Shown piece by piece: positions 1 through 4,674 of a stretch of DNA of 5,529 nt (position 1 is its first letter; each line of letters opens with the position of its first letter). The notes beneath the pieces are model-generated. The model was not told where the DNA came from. It ran no database searches and worked only from the letters and a program-made list of their open reading frames with translations. The translations under genes and the position numbers were made by a program. Source of the DNA: Leptospirillum sp. (GTDB taxonomy: Bacteria; Nitrospirota; Leptospirillia; Leptospirillales; Leptospirillaceae); NCBI GenBank assembly GCA_027343785.1, contig DAHWKF010000135.1:1-5529 (forward strand), read 5' to 3'.

Positions 1-697
1 GACTACAGCTGGAAACCGTAATATGCGAATACAGGCTGGGTTACAGCAGCCTTTGCGGGACCGATAGGCTGCCGCGTGGCAGCGCAACGACCGCTGAATT
101 GGAGACGGCGGCGATGAGCAAGGTGGCGGTCGGGTTCAAGCTGCAATTTTTCGCCGCCAAAGACCTTGCCCTTGCTCGTGGCGGCGAGATTGCTTTCTCC
201 GTCGCCGATCCCCGGGACATCCCGGACGGGGTCGAAAAACCGTCGCCACTTGCGGCAAAACAGTTCCGCTTCCCTGGGCTTGCCACATGTCGGCAGATTC
301 GCCTGATGGGTACCGCAGACGAACGGCACGACGTCCTCCCGGCCATCCAGGGTGAGCAGAGAAACACCGGTCTCCCGGAGTGTACGGGTACGATGGTCGC
401 GCGATGAAAAGAAATCGCCGGAACAGGGTTGTCCCTGCCGATGTCGTTGGTCCTGAACGTTTTACAGGCGCTGGCAATACGATGGGTATGAGAGGTCATC
501 TGTCTGCCTGGCGCCAAAAACCGCTCCCGAATGGTGGAATAGGCCAGATGGTGCAGTGCGACACGGTTCCGGCAGCGATGCCCCCGCGAAAATGGCACCA
601 CTACCCTGCAGGTTTCGGAGAGTGCTGCAGAAAGCATGAGCAGAATCATAGCCTGTTCCGCCGCAGGGTGCAATTTGAGAGAAGCCGTTCTCTTCAT
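1..697 (-). pseudogene. tnpB: Decayed TnpB (IS200/IS605-type accessory nuclease), N-terminal part
   Basis: This is the N-terminal portion of a TnpB protein, the RNA-guided nuclease/accessory protein of IS200/IS605-type insertion sequences. From the ATG at 697, one frame gives the typical start MKRTASLKLHPAAEQA and then LHHLAYSTIRERF (about 556-518). A different frame then carries TLDGREDVVPFVCG (353-312) and, further on, SNLAATSKGKVFGGEK (194-147) followed by an Arg-rich HRRRLQ stretch. These blocks are in the order seen in intact TnpB proteins, but they lie in two frames, so at least one frameshift (roughly 440-400) has occurred. The GVDLGI-like RuvC-I block that should precede NLAATS is corrupted to GIGDGES, and the last frame stops at 3-5. 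The RuvC-II/III half and zinc finger are not in the window. The assignment is by remembered family pattern, not alignment; the pseudogene call is stronger than the exact boundaries. Confidence 0.75.
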
Positions 698-704
698 GGA
701 GAAA

Positions 705-710
705 ATTATA
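705..710 (-). promoter_or_regulatory. Perfect -10 box (TATAAT) for leaderless tnpB
   Basis: On the minus strand TATAAT ends seven bases before the tnpB ATG at 697, so transcription would begin at or next to the start codon. No Shine-Dalgarno sequence lies between them (TTTCTCC), which fits a leaderless message. The -35 region is poor: TTATAA at 17 bases matches the consensus at 3 of 6 positions. With the gene broken, the promoter may have no current role. Confidence 0.4.
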
Positions 711-767
711 CGCCCGCAAAGATAGCTTTATAAACCATCGGGGAGAGGAAGGAGAGGCGAGAACAGG

Positions 768-784
768 GGCAGGCAACACCTGCC
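768..784. repeat. Perfect hairpin, 6-bp stem
   Basis: GGCAGG (768-773) and CCTGCC (779-784) are perfect reverse complements around the 5-base loop CAACA. No T-run follows on either strand, so it is not an intrinsic terminator. It may be part of the IS left end, or a structure in the queA leader RNA. Confidence 0.5.
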
Positions 785-796
785 ACGCTATCCCTT

Positions 797-814
797 CCCG
801 GCATGAAGGCCGGG
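797..814. repeat. Perfect GC hairpin, likely IS200/IS605 subterminal hairpin
   Basis: CCCGGC (797-802) and GCCGGG (809-814) pair perfectly around the loop ATGAAG, with possible wobble extension at 795-796/815-816. On the minus strand it reads CCCCCGGCCTTCATGCCGGG, the type of short GC-rich hairpin typical of IS200/IS605 ends. It lies 20 bases before the queA start. No T-run follows it. Confidence 0.5.
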
Positions 815-833
815 GGTTCTCGCGCATACATGG

Positions 834-1985
834 ATGAAACCGGACGAGAATATCCACGCACCATTTTATCAATCCGCTCAAACCCCGACAACCCGTAAGG
901 AAGAAGCATCCGGCTCCAGGCCCGATCCGTCTTCTGAAGACTACGACTACGAGTTGCCGGATGAACGCATCCGGCTTTTTCCTCCGGAGAAAAGGGGCGA
1001 GAGCCGTCTCCTTGTGGTGGGTCGCGGAAGACAGTCCGATGCGCTGTTCACCGGACGGATGGATGGCCTTTCCCGATTCCTTCTTCCGGGCGACCTTCTG
1101 GTTTTGAACGACTCTCGAGTCGTTCCCGCCCGGGTTTTCGCGCGCGCGCCTTCCGGGAGGAAGATCGAACTGTTGTTTCTGAACCCCCAGGACCCGTCTC
1201 CCGTCCGTTTTCTGGGAAAAGGGATCGGAACCGCGACGACACTGTCCCTGCCCGGGGATGGCCGGTTGAAGAACATCGTCTATTTGGAGGAGGAGGGATG
1301 TTTCGAGGGTGTCTATGAAGGCTCCGAAGACCTTCTTTGCTGGCTGGAAACGAACGGAGAGATGCCCCTGCCACCCTACATCCGGAAGGCGCGCGATCAC
1401 CATCCCAGCGACCGTGATCGATATCAGACCGTCTATTCCCGCCAGGCGGGTTCGGTGGCGGCTCCCACGGCCGGACTGCACTTTACGGATACGCTCCTGG
1501 GCAGCCTGAAAGCAAAAGGGGTGGTTACGGCGACCGTGACGCTCCATGTGGGATTGGGGACTTTTCGTCCACTCGGAACGGGGGGAATCGATCATCATGT
1601 GATGCATGCCGAACGCTTTTCGATTCCGGAGGAGACGATTCATAAGATTGAAGAAACCCGACGTCGGGGCGGACGTGTTTTTGCCGTCGGGACAACGGTC
1701 ATGCGGACTCTCGAGACCTGGGGAGAACGTCCGGAAAGCTGCATCATGCCCGCCTGGACGCGCCTTTTCATCCGTCCGGGTTTTCCTTTTCGTGTCGTCG
1801 ACGGTCTTTTGACGAATTTCCATCAACCCCGCTCGACCCTTCTGGTGCTTCTGGACAGCTTTTTGGGGGGAGACGGGCGTTGGCGGGATGTTTACCGTTA
1901 TGCGCTCGAATCGGGATTCATGTTTTTGAGTTACGGAGACGCGATGCTGATCGTCCCGGACGGACGCGAAAGGGGGAATGCATGA
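834..1985 (+). CDS. queA: S-adenosylmethionine:tRNA ribosyltransferase-isomerase QueA
   Basis: QueA transfers and isomerises the ribosyl part of S-adenosylmethionine onto 7-aminomethyl-7-deazaguanine (preQ1) in the anticodon of tRNAs, giving epoxyqueuosine; it acts in the cytoplasm. The 383-residue product carries the family blocks in order: DYDYELP (37-42), LVLNDSRVVPAR (89-100), GEMPLPPYI (175-183), DRYQTVYSRQAGSVAAPTAGLHFT (195-218), VTLHVGLGTFRP (235-246), MHAE (257-260), AVGTTVMRTLE (284-294), LLTNFHQPRSTLL (325-337) and SYGDAML (367-372). The usual QueA starts only a few residues before the FDY.LP motif and has about 340-360 residues, so residues 1-36 are an extra hydrophilic extension without family resemblance. 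ATG 834 is the only usable in-frame start: a TGA lies in frame at 804-806, and the next candidate, TTG in the DYDYELP motif, would cut the core. No Shine-Dalgarno sequence precedes it. The stop overlaps the next gene's start. Confidence 0.96.
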   Translation: MKPDENIHAPFYQSAQTPTTRKEEASGSRPDPSSEDYDYELPDERIRLFPPEKRGESRLLVVGRGRQSDALFTGRMDGLSRFLLPGDLLVLNDSRVVPARVFARAPSGRKIELLFLNPQDPSPVRFLGKGIGTATTLSLPGDGRLKNIVYLEEEGCFEGVYEGSEDLLCWLETNGEMPLPPYIRKARDHHPSDRDRYQTVYSRQAGSVAAPTAGLHFTDTLLGSLKAKGVVTATVTLHVGLGTFRPLGTGGIDHHVMHAERFSIPEETIHKIEETRRRGGRVFAVGTTVMRTLETWGERPESCIMPAWTRLFIRPGFPFRVVDGLLTNFHQPRSTLLVLLDSFLGGDGRWRDVYRYALESGFMFLSYGDAMLIVPDGRERGNA

Positions 1986-2821
1986 CGGAAAGAGAAGGGG
2001 CAGATGCAAAAGGGAGCGGGATGCGTCGTGGATGGGAGAAGGCCGCTTCCGGTTACCGGGAAGGACTCGGTATCCACCTGGGGGAAATCGGAAAAAAACT
2101 TTCTTTGCTGCTCGCGCCTTTTCCATCTGGTCCTGCTCTGGATCTGGCCTGTGGACCCGGCACGGCCCTGGGTGCCATCCGGAAGATTCAGGGCCAGGTC
2201 GTGGGTGTCGGATGCGATTTTTCTTTCAGCATGGTGCGCTATGCTTGTCAGTCCGTCCCCGGAAGCCGGGGCGTTGTCGCCGATCAGGATGAACTTCCGT
2301 TCGCTCCGGAATCGTTCGAAGGGGTGATTTCCTCGATGGGAACCATCTTTTCCCGGGATCCGGGGAAGCAGCTCGGAGAGATCGGCCGTCTCTTGAAGCC
2401 GGGAGGAAAGTTCGGTTTTTCGGCGTGGGGGAAACCGGAAGAGACGGCTCTTGGAGAAGTGTCGAGAAGTGTGATCGGGGCCTGGCCACATCCGTATGAA
2501 GGCCACGTTCCTCCGCTGGAATCGCCTTACTCTTCGGGCAGAAGCGTCTGGCTGGAGGAGCGATGCGCCTCTGCCAGCCTGGTCGTCAAAGAAGTTGTGC
2601 CGGAGCGGATCGTCTTTCGATTTCCCGACGTGGATGCCGCCGCCCGGGCGCTTGTCGGAACCGGCCGGTTCTCTTTGATCCTTGAGGGGAAAGAGAACCT
2701 GGAAGAGGAGCTTCTGGAAAGGACCAGACAAGCGTTTTCCTCTCATCGGGATCCCCTTACCGGACGGGTGGAGCTCGAAAACCGCTACTCCCTGTTCGTT
2801 CTGGTGAAACAGGCCTATTGA
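1982..2821 (+). CDS. Class I SAM-dependent methyltransferase, substrate unknown
   Basis: The 279-residue product is a Rossmann-fold methyltransferase of the Methyltransf_11/UbiE-like kind. Motif I is ALDLACGPGTAL (52-63), binding S-adenosylmethionine. GVGCDFSFSMVRYA (75-88) takes the place of the acidic ribose-binding loop, and ADQDELPFAPESFEGVIS (100-117) is the adenine-contact/post-II region. LGEIGRLLKPGGKFGFSAWG (131-150) is the classic post-III strand and turn. The C-terminal half (about 155-279) is a variable substrate cap with no signature I recognise, so quinone, fatty acid or other small-molecule substrates are all possible. ATG 1982 is chosen because GGGGG at 1972-1976 is a well-placed ribosome binding site and the codon overlaps the queA stop as ATGA, pointing to translational coupling. 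An in-frame ATG at 1880 lies deep inside queA and is unlikely. Membership in the queA operon does not by itself link it to queuosine. Confidence 0.88.
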   Translation: MTEREGADAKGSGMRRGWEKAASGYREGLGIHLGEIGKKLSLLLAPFPSGPALDLACGPGTALGAIRKIQGQVVGVGCDFSFSMVRYACQSVPGSRGVVADQDELPFAPESFEGVISSMGTIFSRDPGKQLGEIGRLLKPGGKFGFSAWGKPEETALGEVSRSVIGAWPHPYEGHVPPLESPYSSGRSVWLEERCASASLVVKEVVPERIVFRFPDVDAAARALVGTGRFSLILEGKENLEEELLERTRQAFSSHRDPLTGRVELENRYSLFVLVKQAY

Positions 2822-2826
2822 CCCCT

Positions 2827-3261
2827 TCAGGAGGCTGACGGGGACGGTGGAGTGAACAGCTTCACGTCGAAGTTGGTCGTGAACGGGTCGGCGCACCCTT
2901 CCACTTGTGTGGACAGTCCGAAGGAGCCCGCCTGATGAAACGGTAGCCCTCCAAAGCGGAGAAGATTGATGATCTGCCCTTTCTGGAGTCGGAGGCGTCC
3001 CGTGACTTCTCCGCCGACCAGGCGTCCGGATTCGAGGTTCTGGATCCGGGAGGTGAAGGAGGCCACGCCGTCCTGGTCCGATTCGAAGAGCTGGACAAAG
3101 CACAGGTAAGGGACTGTCACGGGAAATCCGGGCGTATATATGACCGGTACGACCGGCGTGGGGGGATAAATTCCCACCAGAATCAGCTTGCTTGTGATCT
3201 CGATGCGGAAGTCGTCGCACATCAATGTGGATTTTTCCCGGAGGAAATCGGAAGAGGCCAA
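2827..3261 (-). CDS. DUF6941-like small conserved protein
   Basis: The 144-residue product has no signal peptide or membrane segment. The block MCDDFRIEITSKLILVGIY (14-32), followed by a proline-rich turn and VPYLCFVQLFES (50-61), resembles the family I know as DUF6941, whose members start with a CDD-R-E...KLSLIGIF pattern and then a P.L.V...LE strand. The alternation of short hydrophobic strands suggests a beta-sandwich; function is not known. The TTG at 3261 is taken as start because GAAGGA (3274-3269 on the minus strand) precedes it by 7 bases. ATG 3222 (residue 14) is the alternative and would begin right at the conserved block, but it has no clear ribosome binding site. It follows marC in the same direction after 94 bases and converges with the methyltransferase gene, with only 5 bases between stops. 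The family name comes from memory and should be treated as moderate. Confidence 0.7.
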   Translation of the reverse strand: MASSDFLREKSTLMCDDFRIEITSKLILVGIYPPTPVVPVIYTPGFPVTVPYLCFVQLFESDQDGVASFTSRIQNLESGRLVGGEVTGRLRLQKGQIINLLRFGGLPFHQAGSFGLSTQVEGCADPFTTNFDVKLFTPPSPSAS

Positions 3262-3268
3262 GGGATCA

Positions 3269-3274
3269 TCCTTC
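3269..3274 (-). promoter_or_regulatory. Ribosome binding site supporting the TTG start at 3261
   Basis: The minus strand reads GAAGGA, 7 bases before TTG 3261. It favours this start over ATG 3222. An ATG at 3269 overlaps it but is in another frame. Confidence 0.5.
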
Positions 3275-3314
3275 TTTTTGATTTTGAATGGCCGTCGTGA
3301 AATGTCTGACGGGC

Positions 3315-3343
3315 ATTGTGCAGAAAAAAGCGTTCCGGGGCAA
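3315..3343 (-). promoter_or_regulatory. Weak candidate promoter for the DUF6941-like gene
   Basis: In the 94-base gap after marC, the minus strand has TTGCCC (3343-3338) and CACAAT (3320-3315) separated by exactly 17 bases, each matching the sigma-70 consensus at 4 of 6 positions. It would let the gene be transcribed separately from marC. Such matches occur by chance, so confidence is low. Confidence 0.25.
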
Positions 3344-3355
3344 TCCGGTCGAAAA

Positions 3356-3961
3356 TCAGGACGCCAGGAGTCCGACGATCCCCTTGTGGATCAGGCTGAC
3401 GGCGATTGCCGCCAGCAGGAGGGAAAAAATTTTTCCGATCGCGTTCGAGAGTGTGTTTCCCATGATCTGATTCACTTTTTCGGACCGGGAGAGAAGAAAG
3501 TAGATCAGAAGCATGTTGGCGAGGAGCGCGGTGACGACCGCCCACAAGGGGCCGCTCTTGGAAAGGGTCAGAGCGGTCGTCAGGGTTGCCGGACCGGCGA
3601 TGACCGGAATGCCCAGGGGGACGACGCCAAGGGATCGCCGGGTGAGGACCCGTCCCGAAGGATCCTCATCCTCCGGTATTTTTTGCGATTGCAGGAGTTC
3701 CGATACCGAAATAACCAAAAGGAGAATCCCGCCCGCGATGGAAAAGTCCCAGATGGTCAATCCGAGGTAGTCCAGGATGATGCGGCCCCCCAGGGCGAAC
3801 GACAGGCTCAGGAGAAAAGCGGTGAGGGATGCCGTCCGGGCGATCGTCTTTTTTTGGGGGGCGGGAAGGCCCTGTGTTAGACTGAGAAAAAATGGCAGGA
3901 TCCCGGGCGGATCAATCGCCACGAACAAGGGCAGGAACGCGAGAAGAAATCGGTGGCTCAT
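3356..3961 (-). CDS. MarC/UPF0056 family inner-membrane protein
   Basis: The 201-residue product is a polytopic membrane protein of the MarC (UPF0056) family; about 200 residues is the usual length. It opens with FLPLFVAIDPPGILPFFLSLT (9-29), the family's N-terminal signature (usually AINPxGxxPxF). Six hydrophobic segments can be seen at about 4-26, 44-66, 70-89, 112-132, 138-159 and 174-198. The second-half repeat signature is PLGIPVIAGPATLTTAL (115-131), with the typical GPA.LTT block, and TM4 begins a second three-helix unit like the first. A charged loop (92-110) separates the halves. The family was named for an old link to multiple antibiotic resistance, which is not well supported; its transport role, if any, is unsettled. 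ATG 3961 is the start because GGAGGTG lies 6 bases upstream; the in-frame TTG 3976 overlaps that site and is rejected. It is divergent from the DUF1844 gene, 38 bases apart. Confidence 0.93.
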   Translation of the reverse strand: MSHRFLLAFLPLFVAIDPPGILPFFLSLTQGLPAPQKKTIARTASLTAFLLSLSFALGGRIILDYLGLTIWDFSIAGGILLLVISVSELLQSQKIPEDEDPSGRVLTRRSLGVVPLGIPVIAGPATLTTALTLSKSGPLWAVVTALLANMLLIYFLLSRSEKVNQIMGNTLSNAIGKIFSLLLAAIAVSLIHKGIVGLLAS

Positions 3962-3967
3962 GCTGGG

Positions 3968-3974
3968 CACCTCC
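3968..3974 (-). promoter_or_regulatory. Strong ribosome binding site of the marC-family gene
   Basis: The minus strand reads GGAGGTG, 6 bases before ATG 3961. This fixes the start at 3961 and makes the longer reading from TTG 3976, whose second and third codons are this very site, unlikely. Confidence 0.8.
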
Positions 3975-3999
3975 AAGAGAGAAAAAGAAAGGACACCCG

Positions 4000-4671
4000 A
4001 TGCCGGACAGGGACGACAAGGAATCTGAATTCATTATATCGGACAGAAGGCCCCGGTATGATCTCGACGAATCACAGCCAACCCCCTCCTCTCCGGAGCG
4101 GAACGAGGATCCGGCGGCCGGGAAGGTCCGGGACGAAAACGACGTTCCCCTATCCGACGTACGGACGGAGGAACAGGAGAGCGGCTCCCGCCCCACTCCG
4201 GCTTCCGACGATGCCGGTCTGGATCAGATCCTCGCGATTCTGTCCGGCATGGTTCTGAACCATTTGGCGTTCGATCCGGAAACGCGTCGTCCGGCCCCTT
4301 CCTTCAACATTCGCGAAGCCCGGTTCTTCCTCGGTTTGATGGAAGCGTTCCAGGAGGCCTTCCGGGATAAACTCCCGGTTTCCCTGCTCGACAACCAGCC
4401 TGTCGAAGTGGAGGAAGCCCCCCGCCTGGGTCATATTCCTGCCATTCTGGGCGGAATGGCCATCAGTTCGCTGGGTGTCGATCCGCGCACGGGTCGAGCC
4501 GAACGGGCTCCCGATTTCGAGTCGTCAAAGTTTTTGATCGACCTGATGGATACCTTTTTGCGAGAAGGTGAGCCTGCGTTGGGTCCCGAAGAAAAGGAAT
4601 ATATCAAAGACATGATCTATCAGGCAAAAATGTATTTTGTCAGCCTGAAGGATCGCAAAAGTCAGGGGTGA
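4000..4671 (+). CDS. Tandem DUF1844-type protein with acidic disordered N-terminus
   Basis: The 223-residue product has two parts. Residues 1-72 are rich in Asp, Glu, Pro, Ser and Arg, with no hydrophobic pattern, and are probably disordered. Residues 75-125 and 144-217 are two related helical units. The second (AILGGMAISSLGVDPRTGR, then FLIDLMDTF and a C-terminal EEKEYIKDMIYQAKMYFVSLK) follows the DUF1844 pattern of an alanine/leucine helix, an LG..PdP.TG turn, a DLL.F helix and a final helix ending in Tyr-Val. The first (AILSGMVLNHLAFDPETRR...FFLGLMEAF) matches it in spacing but lacks the last helix. DUF1844 proteins normally have one such unit and no agreed function. ATG 4000 has AAAGGA 6 bases upstream (3988-3993). 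In-frame ATG 3892 would lie far inside marC and adds an Arg-rich segment of no family character. The stop is 3 bases before the AsmA-like start. Confidence 0.85.
   Translation: MPDRDDKESEFIISDRRPRYDLDESQPTPSSPERNEDPAAGKVRDENDVPLSDVRTEEQESGSRPTPASDDAGLDQILAILSGMVLNHLAFDPETRRPAPSFNIREARFFLGLMEAFQEAFRDKLPVSLLDNQPVEVEEAPRLGHIPAILGGMAISSLGVDPRTGRAERAPDFESSKFLIDLMDTFLREGEPALGPEEKEYIKDMIYQAKMYFVSLKDRKSQG
4033..4038 (-). promoter_or_regulatory. Candidate -10 box for the marC-family gene
   Basis: The minus strand carries a perfect TATAAT, 71 bases before ATG 3961 and inside the first codons of the divergent DUF1844 gene. I see no good -35 sequence at 16-18 bases and no extended -10 TG, so support rests on the -10 box and its position alone. 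Since the two genes are only 38 bases apart, their promoters must lie largely within each other's coding sequence or very close to it. Confidence 0.3.
4664..4668 (+). promoter_or_regulatory. Ribosome binding site supporting the TTG start at 4675
   Basis: AGGGG abuts the stop codon of the preceding gene (TGA at 4669-4671) and lies 6 bases before TTG 4675. TGA 4669-4671 closes this frame upstream, so TTG 4675 is the first possible start. This arrangement suggests coupled translation of the two genes. Confidence 0.6.
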
Positions 4672-4674
4672 CCT

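Larger units (their letters stand above)
698..833 (-). other. Probable left-end region of the degraded IS200/IS605-type element
   Basis: This gene-free stretch lies between the tnpB start and the queA start. IS200/IS605 elements carry subterminal hairpins rather than terminal inverted repeats. Two perfect 6-bp-stem hairpins (768-784 and 797-814) sit where such an end is expected, 5' of tnpB. I cannot place the exact cleavage point, and no TnpA (Y1 transposase) gene is visible. On the plus strand, which must contain whatever drives queA, I see a purine-rich run (about 740-758) but no convincing promoter and no Shine-Dalgarno sequence near 834. The alternative reading is that part of this region is native queA leader. 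Confidence 0.4.

Noticed and set aside
99..733. Plus-strand open frames of about 100-117 codons in the leftmost region
   Set aside because: They are antisense to the TnpB relic, have no convincing ribosome binding sites and show no family resemblance.
759..800. A preQ1 riboswitch upstream of queA
   Set aside because: The hairpin at 768-784 is not followed by the A-rich segment needed for the pseudoknot, and the loop does not match the class I pattern.
803..898. A 31-codon open frame starting in the loop of the hairpin at 797-814 and overlapping the start of queA
   Set aside because: It has no ribosome binding site and lies largely within queA. Its stop next to the SD-like AAGGAAG at 897-903 is suggestive, but no queA start codon follows that site.
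462..2126. A 554-codon open frame on the minus strand antisense to queA
   Set aside because: It lies opposite the unmistakable QueA family motifs, its conceptual product is low-complexity Arg/Ser/Gly/Pro-rich without domain character, and it runs into the tnpB relic in another frame. Long antisense frames are common in GC-rich genes.
2852..2865. Short inverted repeat GTGAA-CAGC-TTCAC at the convergent gene ends
   Set aside because: Only 5 bp of stem, no T-run on either strand and located inside coding sequence, so it does not support a terminator.
1931..3220. A 429-codon open frame on the minus strand across the methyltransferase and the DUF6941-like gene
   Set aside because: It overlaps two better-supported genes, has no recognisable motif and an Arg/His/Pro-rich composition typical of shadow frames.
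3188..3880. A 230-codon open frame on the plus strand opposite marC
   Set aside because: Its product is Gly/Asp/Gln/Arg-rich without hydrophobic core, while the opposite strand encodes a clear six-helix MarC protein.
3854..3883. TTGGGG and TAGACT at 18 bases on the plus strand as a promoter for the DUF1844 gene
   Set aside because: Both boxes are weak, lie in marC coding sequence over 100 bases from the chosen start, and are within what chance would give.
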